This document shows, piece by piece, positions 27,214 through 37,191 of a DNA stretch of 64,000 bases (position 1 is the first letter of the stretch; every line of letters begins with the position of its first letter). Under the pieces are notes generated by a model. The model saw nothing but the letters and a program-made list of their open reading frames with translations, was not told where the DNA came from and did not search any database. A program made the position numbers and the translations under genes. The stretch spans positions 1-64,000 of the forward strand of contig NZ_MBLO01000276.1 in assembly GCF_001854805.1 (NCBI RefSeq), written 5' to 3'. Origin of the DNA: Pseudofrankia coriaricola (GTDB lineage Bacteria; Actinomycetota; Actinomycetes; Frankiales; Frankiaceae).

Positions 27214-28796
27214 GACCCGTTCACAGCCACCGGCACGCCGCGCGTGTCATCGGCCTCGGCGGGTGATCCGCTCGTTGCCCCCGCCTCGCGGGCGTAGACG
27301 CCTCGGTCGGCGGCGGTCAGCCGCCACAGCGCGCCGGCGCAGCCGACGAGCAGGAACAGGGTGAAAGTGACCTGCCGGTAGCCGAAGGTGTCGAACGTGG
27401 CGCAACTCGCCACAGCGGCCAGGATCCCGGCGACGATCGCCTGGCCGAGCTGACGGTCCACGGGGTCGACGGCACGCCTGCGCGCGCCGCGGGCGCAGGC
27501 GAGACCAACGACGAGCCACAGCACCACGACGGCCAGACCGAGGTAGCCGATCTCGATGATGGTGCCGAGGAACTGGTTGTCGAGGAAGAAATACTGGCCA
27601 GGGACGAACGTTCCGAGCCCCCGGCCCAGCACCGGGCGCTGGGCGATCATGTGCCACACCAAGGGGTAGTCCTCGGTGCGGCCCGCGACGCTGGGATCCT
27701 CGTTGGCCCACAGGAACAGCGCCTTTATCGTGCCCAACACGCCGGGAACCGCGACGTTGAAGAACGCCGTGAACAGCAGCAACGACGCGCCGAAGTTCAG
27801 TCGGCGCCGGTTGTCCCACCCCGCCATCATGACGATGAGAGCGACCGCCAGGCTCAGCACGGCGGACCGCGAGATGCTCAGCGGAAGGCCGATCCCGATC
27901 AACGCGACCTGCAGCCAGGCCCACTGACGTGACCGACCGGGCGAGGACGACATCGCGAAGTGCAGTGCGAGCGGCAGCACCATCGCCAGCAGCACGCCGA
28001 ACTCGATCGGGTGACCGGCGGTACCCGCGACCCGGCGCAGGTTCGACCGCTCGAGGATGGCCGCCGCCGCGGCGTCCTGGTGCAGGCCCGGCGGCACGAA
28101 GTACATGCTGAGGTCACGGTCGAACAGGTACTGCACGATCGCGATCGCCGAGACGAAGGTGACTCCGAGCACCAGCCGGCGCAGCAGGACATCCAGCCGC
28201 TGTCTGTCGCTGATCCGGTCGGCGGCCAGCAAGGTCACCCCGGCCGCGGCTATCATGATCAGAGTCTGACGCTGTCCGTTGCTCACCTCGAGGGTGGTCA
28301 GCACCCTCGTGAAGGCAACCGCGTAGCCCAGCAGCAGGAACCAGATCAGCAGAAGGGTCGCGGCGCGCACCGGACTGCGTGGCGCCGGCCGGCGGTCGGT
28401 CAGCGTGGCGACCAGCCACACGCCCAGACAGAACAGGCCGGCGAACATGACCGGCGGGCCCACTCCGAGTGTGTACCGCGCCGAGATGCCGAACACCACC
28501 AGCAGCAACAGGGTCAGTGCGGAGACCGAATCCCAGCGGCAGACCATCGCGACCGGCACGATCGCGACGATGAGCAGCAGCGCGGCCGGGCCGAACGGCA
28601 CGATCAGGCCGGAGACGATCACGGCCAGGAGGTAGATCCCGCCGGGGACCGCCGTTCGCCACCCGATCGGAGGCCGGCCCGTGTGAATGGCCGCCGACGC
28701 GGAGATACCGCCGGACGCCGCCTGCGGGTGATCCCCCAAGCCGGCCTCTCGAGGAGCACGACCGCCACGGTGGCCCACGTCGTGAGGGCCGCCCAT
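27210..28796 (-). CDS. O-antigen polymerase/ligase-like membrane protein (Wzy/WaaL)
   Basis: Polytopic membrane protein (about 11-12 hydrophobic segments) of the Wzy/O-antigen ligase superfamily, expected to polymerise repeat units on the outer face of the membrane or ligate the polymer. The large loop before the last helices holds RTEDYPLVWHMIAQRPVLGRG, the typical conserved part with a H-x-P-like core, followed by LDNQFLGTIIEIGYLG. The ATG at 28796 shares one base with the upstream stop (TGATG). The protein has 528 residues. Together with the Wzz-like gene just before it and a Wzx-like flippase further on, it makes up the polymer assembly set. Confidence 0.85.
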   Translation of the reverse strand: MGGPHDVGHRGGRAPREAGLGDHPQAASGGISASAAIHTGRPPIGWRTAVPGGIYLLAVIVSGLIVPFGPAALLLIVAIVPVAMVCRWDSVSALTLLLLVVFGISARYTLGVGPPVMFAGLFCLGVWLVATLTDRRPAPRSPVRAATLLLIWFLLLGYAVAFTRVLTTLEVSNGQRQTLIMIAAAGVTLLAADRISDRQRLDVLLRRLVLGVTFVSAIAIVQYLFDRDLSMYFVPPGLHQDAAAAAILERSNLRRVAGTAGHPIEFGVLLAMVLPLALHFAMSSSPGRSRQWAWLQVALIGIGLPLSISRSAVLSLAVALIVMMAGWDNRRRLNFGASLLLFTAFFNVAVPGVLGTIKALFLWANEDPSVAGRTEDYPLVWHMIAQRPVLGRGLGTFVPGQYFFLDNQFLGTIIEIGYLGLAVVVLWLVVGLACARGARRRAVDPVDRQLGQAIVAGILAAVASCATFDTFGYRQVTFTLFLLVGCAGALWRLTAADRGVYAREAGATSGSPAEADDTRGVPVAVNGS

Positions 28797-29584
28797 CAAG
28801 CCTTCCTCAGGCCCGAGGTGTCGGCGTACGCCTCCTGGTCGTCCGACCGGGGCGCCGCCGGCGCCGGCCGTACCTGGTCACGGCCGTACGGCTGCAGCCG
28901 TACGGTGTCCGGCGAGACGTCGCCGCGGTTCTCGTCGCGCGGGGCAGGAGGCGCGCCGGCCCCCGCGGGCCGGTCGTCCTCCACGTCCCGGCGACGCCGC
29001 CAGAGGTCGACCGCCACAGCCCCGCCGATGGATGCGGCCAACCCAAGCACGGCGATGACCAGCAACAGCTTGGAACTGCCGTCTGGCTTGGCCTTGAACA
29101 CGTTGGGCTGCTGCAGGACCTGCACGCTCAGCCGCTGAGCCTGGGGGCTGCGCGTCTGGAAACTGTCGACGATGTCCTGCAGCTCCTTCAGCACGCGGCC
29201 GGTGGTCCGCTCGGTCTCCTGCTGGCTCGATCCGTTCACCGCCACGTTGATGAACGAGGTCCCCGGCTGCACCTTGACCGTGAACTCGCCGTGGTAACCC
29301 TCGGCGTAGACCTTGTTGTGGATCTCCTGGCTGTTCGCCACCGCGACGTCGGCGAGCGCCATCACCTTGACCGAGTCACTGAGGTAGGCGAAGGGGTTCA
29401 CGTTGATCACTGAAGCACCGACGACGCTTTGCTGCGGCCCGATAATAAGCACCGTTGTTGACGTCTGGTAAACAGGGGGAAACGATGCCGTCACAAGGAA
29501 CAGCGAGATGCAGGTAACGATCACCAAGGGCAACGAAACGTACCAGCGTCGCAGCGTGGCACGGATAATATTGATCAAATCCAC
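28796..29584 (-). CDS. Chain-length determinant (Wzz-like) protein
   Basis: Predicted polysaccharide co-polymerase, setting chain length with the Wzy-like protein. The arrangement is classic: a transmembrane helix near the N-terminus (about 14-36, SLPLVIVTCISLFLV), a long extracytoplasmic part, and a second helix (about 180-202, LLLVIAVLGLAASIGGAVAV), then a charged Pro-rich tail. The frame is open another 141 codons upstream, but that translation is unlike the family. I chose GTG 29584, preceded by a G run. No tyrosine kinase domain is fused or encoded next to it, unlike many Gram-positive systems. Confidence 0.8.
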   Translation of the reverse strand: MDLINIIRATLRRWYVSLPLVIVTCISLFLVTASFPPVYQTSTTVLIIGPQQSVVGASVINVNPFAYLSDSVKVMALADVAVANSQEIHNKVYAEGYHGEFTVKVQPGTSFINVAVNGSSQQETERTTGRVLKELQDIVDSFQTRSPQAQRLSVQVLQQPNVFKAKPDGSSKLLLVIAVLGLAASIGGAVAVDLWRRRRDVEDDRPAGAGAPPAPRDENRGDVSPDTVRLQPYGRDQVRPAPAAPRSDDQEAYADTSGLRKA

Positions 29585-30033
29585 CTGGATCCCCCCAGAA
29601 GTCTGCTTGCGCCAGTCCAAGGTGTTCTTGGGTGCTCCAGGCCCCGGCCCTGTTTCAACCCGAACGCCGTCGTTGCCCTGGATCTCGACTGCGTGGCCAT
29701 ACTGCCACACACCCACCACGAGGGCGCACAGGGGACTTCGTGACGCGGCCACCCCAAACGAACGTGAATGGTGATCACCGGGTCCGCCGAGGTCGTTATG
29801 TTGCCGCTCCGACCTCGCATGGAGTCGGTCGTCCGCTGATGTGCCGACCATGCTGGCCCGGAGTTCGTCCTGGATTCCGATGTCACGGAACACGCCGCGG
29901 CCCTGGCTGTCGCATCGCCCTGCGCGGCAGCGGCAGCGGCCACTCGAAAGCCCCGGCCGCCTGACGTTGCAGGTGGTCGGCGGTGGCCCGGTGTCCCGGG
30001 CCACCACCGACCGCCAGCTGCTGCTGTCGTGAA
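29585..30033. other. Intergenic region upstream of the Wzz-Wzy-GT operon
   Basis: About 450 bases, likely the promoter of the seven-gene group that begins with the Wzz-like gene. The open frame running through it is arginine-rich and has no resemblance to a known protein. No obvious repeat or terminator was seen. Confidence 0.35.
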
Positions 30034-33000
30034 CTACAGCGGCGTGACGACCACCGTCCCGAACGAGGCATCCGCGTCGTTCGCCAGAAGCAGGACCGAC
30101 CCGGCGCGGCTCGGCAGCGTGGTCGTCAGATCCCAGGTCGCCGGCTCCGGCTGGCCCACCTGCCAGACCTTGAAGCTGTAAACGCTGTTGCCATTGCCCT
30201 GTGGATCTGCACGCAACTTGTAGTTGTAGGTCGTGTCCACGGTGAGGAATCTGCTCGTCGAGGTCACAACCACGGCATTGGTGTCCAGAAGCTCCAGTCT
30301 GTTGAGCCGGAACCAGCCGAGCGCGCCGTACGGGTGCAACGTCCTGGGCTGGTTGGTGCCGCTATGGCCCGACCAGCCGACCAGGATTCCGGCGCCACCC
30401 GAGGTGGCCGAATGCACCGTGATCGGCACCGTGACCTCGTAGCCGGCCGGCCAGTCCATGCTGCCGACCCCGACCAGCCGGTCGTAACCGGGCTCGGCCG
30501 TGCGGATCGTGTCACCGGTGATCTGCCACACGCCGTCGACCACCTGGCCGCGGTCGCTGATCGCGCTGGCGCCAGACCAGCTCACGGTGTACGGGAGCGC
30601 GGGCGCGGGACCGTTGACGTTGTTCAGCGTCACGGTGTGCGTCGTCTGGTGGCCGAGTCGGTCGATGAAGGTCAGAACGACCGAGTTCGCCCCGGCGACC
30701 AGCTCCGCGCGGTCCGGCTCGGCGACGAAGTCACCCGCCGCCTCCAGCCGCGAGTTGTTGGGCCCGACACTGAGCAGCCGCGGCGCCGAGTTGTTGATCC
30801 GATACCAGAGCTGGGCAATGCCGTCGGCGTCGGTGGCCCGGCCGAGCACGCCAGCCCACTGCTGCGGGTATCCGTGGACCCCCACGTTCTGGTTGTCGCC
30901 GTAGAACGGCTGGATCTGGCCCGGCTGGCTCGTCGCCGGCGGCGCGCCGCCGTCATCGACAACCGGCGACGCGAGGTTGTTGAAGTAGTCGACGGACGCG
31001 ACCGCCGCGGCACCCTGGCCGTTTCCGACATATGGGCCCATCTGGGTCACCGGCATCGTGTAGTTGAACGTGGCGTCGGTGGTCCAGCTGGTGCCGTCCA
31101 CCGAGTGGCGCAGCGTCCATGCGTTGCCCTCGCGGCGGATTCGCAGGAAGACGCTGTCTCCAGCCGTGATGGTCTTGTTCAGCCGGGTCACGGCCGTGCT
31201 GCCCGTGACGGTCGCGGCGAAGAGCTGCACCGTCGTGCCGTTCGACGACTCGTCGAAACGCAGGAAGTTCGACGCGTCCTGCTTGACCAGCAGGCCGACC
31301 GTCTGCCGGTTCAGCTCCAGCTTCGTCTCGAACTTGGTCTCCACCTCGAAGTCCGTGTCCGGGGCCGGCTGGAGGAGCTGCAGGCCGGTCTTAGCGCTGG
31401 TCCACATGTCATGGGTGGTGCGCGACGGGACGTACATCGCCGCGTTGGTGCCCGTCATCGCCAGCTGGCCGTCCCCACCCGGGTTCAGCACCGTCCACAG
31501 GTCGGTGTCGAGCGGGCCAGAGAAGTCGTCCGAGGAGACGCCACCGCCCTGGGTCGGGCATGCCGTCGTGGTGAACGTGCCGTCCTGGCTACTGGCCGCC
31601 AGCCCGTCTGGGTCCGTCGAGCTGACCTTGAAGTGATAGGTCGTGGCGCACTGCAGACCGGTGGCCTGGACGAGATGCGAGGTGACGTCGGCGGGATCCT
31701 GCATGGTCTGGCCGTAGGAGGTGGTGGTGCCGTAGTCGAGCCGGGTGTCCGCCGGTCGGTTGGTGGTCCAGCTCACGTCGGCTGACGTGTTCCCTGGTGT
31801 GGCGCTCACACCGCTGATCGTCAGCGGAGACGGCGGCGGCGGCGAACCCCCGCCGGCGACGCGGAAGTAGTCGACGAGCGCCGTCATGGCCGGGTTCGGG
31901 CTTGCGTTCCCGACGAACACGCCGATCTTGGACATGTCGGTGACGAACGTGAAGGTCGTCGCCACGTTCCAGGTCGCGTTGTCAGCGGACCACCGCAGCG
32001 TCCAGGTGTCGTTCACCCGCCGCAGTCCGAGGTAGATCGGGGCGGTCGCCGGAATGACGGTGCTCATCCGGGTGGTCGGGGTGCCGTTGACGAACGTCGC
32101 GCCGAACAGCCGCTGCGCGGTCCCGTCCCAGTAGGTGTCGAACCGCACCAGCCGACCGGCCGGATCCTCGGACACCAGCCCCTGGGACTGGTTCTTGACG
32201 GTGACCGCCGAGTCGAACTTGGCCTCGACATCGATGTCCGCGTCCGGGACGTTCTGCGTCAGCCGCGGGGCGCGGTTCGGAGTCCAGAAGTCGTGTGAGA
32301 CGCCGGCCGGCACCGAGAACCGAAGCCGGTCCTGCGCGACCGAGACCGTGGCGTCGCCAACCGGGTCGGTCAGCGACCACAACGAGGTGTTCAGCGACGT
32401 TCCGGAGAACTCGTCGTTGAGCACCGAACTCTGGCAGGCCGGGGTCGTGAACGAGCCAGGCGTGCCAAGCCCCTGATTACCCGCGGTGTCGGTCGAGCTC
32501 ACCCGGTAGAAGTACTGGGTCGCGCAGACGAGGCCGCTGATCGTCACCGTGTGCGAGGTGACGCTGTTCGGGCCCTGAGCGGTCTGGCCGTACGAGGTCG
32601 TGGTGCCGTAGTCGACCCGTGAACTGGATGGCTCGTTGGTCGACCAGGTTACTACCGCGCCGTTCGACGTCGCCTGGGCGTCGATGTTGCTGAGCACCGG
32701 GGCCGTGGTGTCCGGTGGTGGGCAGCCGGCGGTCGTGAAGGCGGCGTCGGAGCCGGTGGCCAGGTTGCCGCCGCCGTCGGCGGACCGTACCCGGAAGTGG
32801 TACTGCGTCGCACAGGACAGCCCGACCAGCTGGACCTGGTGGGTCACCGCCAGGCTGGAGTCACCGGCGGAGCTGCCATAGCCGGTGGTGGGGCCGAACT
32901 CGACGGTCGACGAAGCGGGCTCGTCGGTCGTCCAGGTCACCGTGGCGCCGTCCGACGCCGGCGCGACCGCGATCTGGCTGATCACCGGAGGCGTCGAGTC

Positions 33001-33726
33001 CGCGGTCACCCGTCGGAAATAGTCCACCCGGGACGTGAAGGCCGGGGTGGGAGTCGCCGCGTTCCCAGCGAAGACGCCTACCGAGCCAAGGGTCATCGAG
33101 AACGAGAACGTCGCCGCGACGTTCCAGGACACACCGTCCGCGGACCATCGCGCCGTCCAGGTGTCTCCGACGCGGGTGAGCCGCAGATCTATCGGAGTGG
33201 TCGTCGGCACTGCCGCGTTGAGTCTCGCGGTCGGTGTGGTCCCGACGAAACTTGCCGCGAAGATGCGCTGGGTGCTCCCGTCGTAACTCTGGTCGAAGCG
33301 CACCGTGCGGTCGCCGCCGACGGCGAGCAGACCCTGCATCTGGGTCTTCGTCGAAACCGCGGAGACGAACCTGGTCTGGATGTCGGTGTCCAGGTTGCCG
33401 ACCGGCTGCAGAACTCGGGGCCCATTGAGGCCGGAGCTCCACATATCGTGTGTCGTGCCGCCCGGAACCGCGATGGAAAGCGCCCCACCAGACTCGGAGA
33501 CGGTGGTGTCGCCACGCGGGTCCGTCACCGACCACAGGCTGGTGTCGAGAGCACTGCCGGAGAACTCGTCGGAGACCGGCGGGTTGCCGTCGGCACGGGC
33601 GGGCGCTGTCGCGAGCGCTGTGACCGCTACGACCTGCAGGACCACCATCAGGCCAGCGGCGCCCACGCGCCAAGCCATCCGGCCGGGCGCGCGCGCCTTC
33701 CGCCGGGTCACACGTCGAGTCTCCAT
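30034..33726 (-). CDS. Large secreted multidomain protein with three lectin-like modules and Fn3-like repeats
   Basis: A 1230-residue exported protein (signal peptide about 1-45, ending near ATAPARA). It carries three copies of a roughly 190-residue module that starts DEFSG..LDTSLWS or DDFSG..DTDLW and ends with VDYF. The pattern is of the DUF1349/concanavalin-like type (about 50-240, 437-625 and 733-920). Three Fn3-like or purple-acid-phosphatase-N-like units (WTTDEPASS, WSTNEPSSS, WTTNRPADT) lie between them. The last 290 residues, with VGVHGYPQQW and WQITGDTIRT, form a further beta-rich part. I see no catalytic motif, so a glycan-binding surface role is the best guess. GGGGGA upstream of ATG 33726 fixes the start. 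Confidence 0.78.
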   Translation of the reverse strand: METRRVTRRKARAPGRMAWRVGAAGLMVVLQVVAVTALATAPARADGNPPVSDEFSGSALDTSLWSVTDPRGDTTVSESGGALSIAVPGGTTHDMWSSGLNGPRVLQPVGNLDTDIQTRFVSAVSTKTQMQGLLAVGGDRTVRFDQSYDGSTQRIFAASFVGTTPTARLNAAVPTTTPIDLRLTRVGDTWTARWSADGVSWNVAATFSFSMTLGSVGVFAGNAATPTPAFTSRVDYFRRVTADSTPPVISQIAVAPASDGATVTWTTDEPASSTVEFGPTTGYGSSAGDSSLAVTHQVQLVGLSCATQYHFRVRSADGGGNLATGSDAAFTTAGCPPPDTTAPVLSNIDAQATSNGAVVTWSTNEPSSSRVDYGTTTSYGQTAQGPNSVTSHTVTISGLVCATQYFYRVSSTDTAGNQGLGTPGSFTTPACQSSVLNDEFSGTSLNTSLWSLTDPVGDATVSVAQDRLRFSVPAGVSHDFWTPNRAPRLTQNVPDADIDVEAKFDSAVTVKNQSQGLVSEDPAGRLVRFDTYWDGTAQRLFGATFVNGTPTTRMSTVIPATAPIYLGLRRVNDTWTLRWSADNATWNVATTFTFVTDMSKIGVFVGNASPNPAMTALVDYFRVAGGGSPPPPSPLTISGVSATPGNTSADVSWTTNRPADTRLDYGTTTSYGQTMQDPADVTSHLVQATGLQCATTYHFKVSSTDPDGLAASSQDGTFTTTACPTQGGGVSSDDFSGPLDTDLWTVLNPGGDGQLAMTGTNAAMYVPSRTTHDMWTSAKTGLQLLQPAPDTDFEVETKFETKLELNRQTVGLLVKQDASNFLRFDESSNGTTVQLFAATVTGSTAVTRLNKTITAGDSVFLRIRREGNAWTLRHSVDGTSWTTDATFNYTMPVTQMGPYVGNGQGAAAVASVDYFNNLASPVVDDGGAPPATSQPGQIQPFYGDNQNVGVHGYPQQWAGVLGRATDADGIAQLWYRINNSAPRLLSVGPNNSRLEAAGDFVAEPDRAELVAGANSVVLTFIDRLGHQTTHTVTLNNVNGPAPALPYTVSWSGASAISDRGQVVDGVWQITGDTIRTAEPGYDRLVGVGSMDWPAGYEVTVPITVHSATSGGAGILVGWSGHSGTNQPRTLHPYGALGWFRLNRLELLDTNAVVVTSTSRFLTVDTTYNYKLRADPQGNGNSVYSFKVWQVGQPEPATWDLTTTLPSRAGSVLLLANDADASFGTVVVTPL

Positions 33727-34108
33727 CGATCCCCCTGGTTCTCGCCCCATCCGGACACTGGCCAGCTGAAGGCGCCACGCCCGCGCCGAGCCCTCGTCCG
33801 GTGCCGTGCAGATTTTTCAATATAGGGCGTCGGAGTGCGATCGTCCTCAGGCGGATGGGAAACGAGGGACCGTCGTCGACATTGTGTGAATGGGCACCGG
33901 ATAGAGTTTCTGGACCCGCGGTGTGGCGCCGGGGACTACCGCAGGACGATGGGTCATGGAGGCGTGGCGCCGCAGCAAGAACCGAGAGGCGTCGGGGTCG
34001 GCCCGCCACCGGGCCGAGCCCAGCACGGCGGGAGTGACGATGGCACGAAGGTGGTCGTCCAGATCGTCGGGGCGCCGCCGGCTGGGCCAGTCCGGCCGGC
34101 CGTGCAGG
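33727..34108. other. Intergenic region upstream of the large secreted protein gene
   Basis: About 380 bases without a gene. An AT-rich patch (33811-33825) read on the minus strand gives CTATATT, a plausible -10 box about 95 bases upstream of the ATG at 33726, but a matching -35 is not clear. Confidence 0.4.
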
Positions 34109-35047
34109 TCAGGAGCTGGCGGCCGTCACCGGCTCGTAGACCAGCACTGCCCCCTCGGGGATCTCGCCGCTGTCGTACTGGGCGACCAGCTCCGCTGGCA
34201 TCGGCGAACCGTCACTGCCGCGCCGGAAATCGCGCAGACTCGTGCCCTCGCAGTAGGTGTCGACGTTCGGGGCCGACCTGCCCGCGCGCAGGTCGGCGGC
34301 GTTCACGGTCCGAAAGTCGATGCTGAAGCGGGTGCGGCCCGACGTGTTCGGCACCGTCGAATGCATCTGCGCGGCGGAGAACCCGATCATTCCCCCGGCC
34401 GGGCAGACGACTCGGATCTGCGGTTCCGGCCGGACCGGTTCGCGCGGCCCCGGCTGCTTGCGGGTGTCCTTGCCGACGTGCTGCGCGGCCTGCGCTCGGC
34501 CGGTCGCGTTGTAGACGTAGTAGTTGAACTCCTCCGACCCGTTGCTGATGCCCGTGTCCCAGTAGTGCGGGTGGAAGGCCATCGACGACTCGGACTCGAA
34601 GTCGAAGATCGGTAGCCACCAGTTGATCTGGGCGAGCGGCGCCGACCACCACACGTCACGATGCAGCGGGAAGGCGTAGCCGACGCCGGCGGTCAGGTAG
34701 CCGTCGCTGGTGGCGCCGCGCAGGCGGGGCACATCGATGTAGGTCTCGTCCAGATCGGCACTCTGCTGATCGACGATGTCGCGCAGCAGGCTCTTGGTCT
34801 TCGGATGATGAATGAACTTGGGCTTGACCGGCCCGAAGATCTCGACGAACTTCTCCACCGGGATCTCGTGCTGGGCTTGCTGCGGGTCGAGCGGCGCGAA
34901 CGCCTCCTCGACGAGCTCACGCGCGAAGTCGGTCAGCGCACGGGTGGCGGCATTCGGAGACGTGACGAAGATGTCGCCCTGGTAGATGTGGCTCCGCCGC
35001 CTGTCATCCGGCATCGGGGAATCGGTGAAAACCGTTGTCATGGTCAT
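34109..35047 (-). CDS. Putative Fe(II)/2-oxoglutarate dioxygenase (phytanoyl-CoA dioxygenase-like)
   Basis: A 312-residue soluble protein. The likely iron-binding triad is visible: His129 and Asp131 in FPLHRDVWW, and His229 in QMHSTVPN; the Arg in SGRTRFSIDFR that follows would hold 2-oxoglutarate. MIGFSAAQMH and the spacing are typical of the phytanoyl-CoA hydroxylase-like superfamily. In a polysaccharide locus it might hydroxylate or oxidise a sugar or lipid part. It stands alone, about 380 bases from the gene after it and 470 from the one before. The ATG has AAGG upstream. The fold is inferred from a motif reading only. Confidence 0.7.
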   Translation of the reverse strand: MTMTTVFTDSPMPDDRRRSHIYQGDIFVTSPNAATRALTDFARELVEEAFAPLDPQQAQHEIPVEKFVEIFGPVKPKFIHHPKTKSLLRDIVDQQSADLDETYIDVPRLRGATSDGYLTAGVGYAFPLHRDVWWSAPLAQINWWLPIFDFESESSMAFHPHYWDTGISNGSEEFNYYVYNATGRAQAAQHVGKDTRKQPGPREPVRPEPQIRVVCPAGGMIGFSAAQMHSTVPNTSGRTRFSIDFRTVNAADLRAGRSAPNVDTYCEGTSLRDFRRGSDGSPMPAELVAQYDSGEIPEGAVLVYEPVTAASS

Positions 35048-35519
35048 CCTTGATGTTCATGTGGCGGGTCTCGAGATTTCACCGAAGACCGTGGCCACGA
35101 GGGGCCATCAGACTCAGGCGGCCGGTGCCGTCACTGTCGGACGTCGATCGACCGCAGGTCGGAAGCGTCGTGGTATGCCAGAGCAGGCGCTGCAGGAAGA
35201 GCACTCCGGCCGCTCGTGGAGTCGTTTTCCCCCTTGGCGTGCATGCTCCGTCGGCACTCAACCAGTTCGCGGCCCAGGCGGCTCGACGATCCGTACCCGC
35301 GATGCGGCGCCCGCGCGTGTCCGCCTGGGCCGGCGGCCGGACTCGTACCCTTCTTGCCCGCGACTTTCTAGGATGGCGGACGCTCGACGACCGCGCAACA
35401 GCCACCTCTCGCGGAATTCGCTGGTAGTGGCGCACGTCGCCGGTCGCGTCGGGCCGGGCAGGGCCCGTCCAGGCGGAGGAGAACGACGCCGAAAGCCGCC
35501 CGCCAGGGCGCGACCGCGA
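35048..35519. other. Intergenic region between the Nudix and dioxygenase genes
   Basis: About 470 bases. Several short frames cross it but none is conserved-looking. It probably holds the dioxygenase promoter and the 3' end of the Nudix-led transcript. No hairpin of note was found. Confidence 0.35.
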
Positions 35520-35993
35520 TCAGCGCAACACCGGTAGTCCACCCTCGAGGTAGTCGGAGATCCGCTGGCGGGCGCTCTCGTGGAATTCGAGCTGGTCGAG
35601 GTCGTCCACCGCGACGAACTCAACCGCGGTGGACTCGTGGCTCACCCTCAGCTCGCCGCCGATGATCGTGCACGCGCAGCACACGCTGAACTCCTGCCGC
35701 CGCTCGCCGTCCGCGTAGACCATAACGTGGCCGGGATTGGAGTACACCCCGACCACGCGGTCCACCCGGACCTCGAAACCGGTCTCCTCTCTGACCTCGC
35801 GGACCACGCAGTCGACGAACCACTCGCCGATCTGCATGCCGCCACCGGGCAGGCCCCAGCGGCCGTTGTCTCGACGCCGCTCCAGCAGGATCCGGCCCCC
35901 CTCGTCGGTGACGATCGCACTGCCTCCGACGACAAGAGAGTTGGCCGCTACCTGGGACCCCACTGGTCTGACCGGATCGAATACATCGCTCAT
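35520..35993 (-). CDS. Nudix hydrolase
   Basis: A 157-residue Nudix protein. The Nudix box GX5EX7REUXEEXGU is intact: it starts in GGGMQIGEW, ends in REVREETGFEV, and sits near residues 50-73. Typical substrates are nucleoside diphosphates linked to another group, including sugar nucleotides; in this operon a sugar-nucleotide or damaged-nucleotide clean-up role is plausible. It lies seven bases after the stop of the methyltransferase gene and is the last gene of the rfbF-led group. Confidence 0.85.
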   Translation of the reverse strand: MSDVFDPVRPVGSQVAANSLVVGGSAIVTDEGGRILLERRRDNGRWGLPGGGMQIGEWFVDCVVREVREETGFEVRVDRVVGVYSNPGHVMVYADGERRQEFSVCCACTIIGGELRVSHESTAVEFVAVDDLDQLEFHESARQRISDYLEGGLPVLR

Positions 35994-36000
35994 CGGGGAC

Positions 36001-37191
36001 CTAGATGGCCCGAAGATCGGTACTCACACCAAGCTCGGCAAGCGACTCGCCAATCTCGTCGAGGTAGATCGGATTCATCACGATCACAAGTTCCGGCCGG
36101 TCCGTGGCGAGCCGGTCCGGCGCCACGATCGCATGCCCGCTGCCCGCCATGAACTTGCCGTGCTTGTAAGGATTGACGTCCACGGCGTAGTCGACGAGGC
36201 GAGCTGCCTCGCCCAGCCCCGCGAAGAAGGACACGCCCTTGGAGCCGGAGCCCCAGATCGCCACCCTGCCACCCCGCGCGCGCACCGCGCGGATCTCGTC
36301 GGACCAGTTCGCCAGGCTCGTGGCGACCGACAGGTCGAACGACGCCAGCGACGCTCGTAGCCGCTCGACATCGTCCTCGATCTCCAATGGCTCACCCGGT
36401 GCCGGAGTCGTCGACGGCTTGGCCTCGATCACCAGGTACTGGTCGTCGTACTCACGGGAGACCTCGAGCACCTCGAACCCGGTCGCGCGGAACAGGCGCG
36501 CCAGCGACCCCGCGCTGAAGTACGAGCAGTGTTCGTAGTAGACGTCCCAGTAGGCGGCCTCTTCGAGGATCCGCAGCACGTCAGGAAGCTCGAACAGCAC
36601 GACGGTGTCCGGCTGGTCGCCAATGGCCTCGCGGATGGAACGCATCCAGTCGCCGACCGGCGAGATGTGCTCCATCGTGTGGCGGCAGACCACCGCGTCC
36701 GCCTTGAGGTGGGTGTACTTCGGACCGTAGTAGTCGGCGATCCAGGTGAGCCTGTCGGTCAGCTCCGGGTCGATCCGCTCAGGGTGCACGCCCGGGTCGA
36801 TGCCGATCCCGGAGCCGGCACCCTGTTCGATCATGTTGACCAGGAACTCGCCCTTGCCACAGCCGAGCTCAAGGACCGACCGGTCGTGCAGGTCATACTT
36901 GTCGACCCACCGTTTGGCCAGGTCACGAGCGAACTCTCGAAACAGCGGGGAGAACGCCTGGGTCTCCTCGTAACGAGCGGAGTAGGCGGCGAGCGAGCCG
37001 TTGTAGTGGGTGTTGAACACGAATGCACAGGTGTCGCAGAAGACGATCCGCAGGTCGCCCTTGGGGAACGCGAGCGCCTCCACCTCGTCGTCCATCAACA
37101 GGCAGCTGTGCGATGCCACACCGTCCTTGGCGTAGAACGGAGTAAGGCTCGACCCGTTGCAGGCCGGGCACCGGTCGATGGGTTTGGTCAC
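36001..37191 (-). CDS. Sugar C-methyltransferase-type SAM enzyme (zinc-binding), 1
   Basis: A 396-residue protein of the type seen in NDP-sugar C-methyltransferases (TylC3/EvaC-like). The N-terminal zinc site has CPAC (residues 8-11) and CDTC (52-55). The class I methyltransferase core has motif [12 protein letters not shown] near 105, VCRHTMEHI further on, and a C-terminal Rossmann-like part with [16 protein letters not shown] and [16 protein letters not shown] start overlaps the previous stop (GTGA). With RfbF and the epimerase upstream, it may make a branched-chain sugar, but C- versus O- or N-methylation cannot be read from the sequence. Confidence 0.82.
   Translation of the reverse strand: MTKPIDRCPACNGSSLTPFYAKDGVASHSCLLMDDEVEALAFPKGDLRIVFCDTCAFVFNTHYNGSLAAYSARYEETQAFSPLFREFARDLAKRWVDKYDLHDRSVLELGCGKGEFLVNMIEQGAGSGIGIDPGVHPERIDPELTDRLTWIADYYGPKYTHLKADAVVCRHTMEHISPVGDWMRSIREAIGDQPDTVVLFELPDVLRILEEAAYWDVYYEHCSYFSAGSLARLFRATGFEVLEVSREYDDQYLVIEAKPSTTPAPGEPLEIEDDVERLRASLASFDLSVATSLANWSDEIRAVRARGGRVAIWGSGSKGVSFFAGLGEAARLVDYAVDVNPYKHGKFMAGSGHAIVAPDRLATDRPELVIVMNPIYLDEIGESLAELGVSTDLRAI

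Noticed and set aside
29585-30007. N-terminal extension of the Wzz-like protein (141 codons)
   Set aside because: The extension is unlike the family, and a transmembrane N-terminus starts just after GTG 29584.
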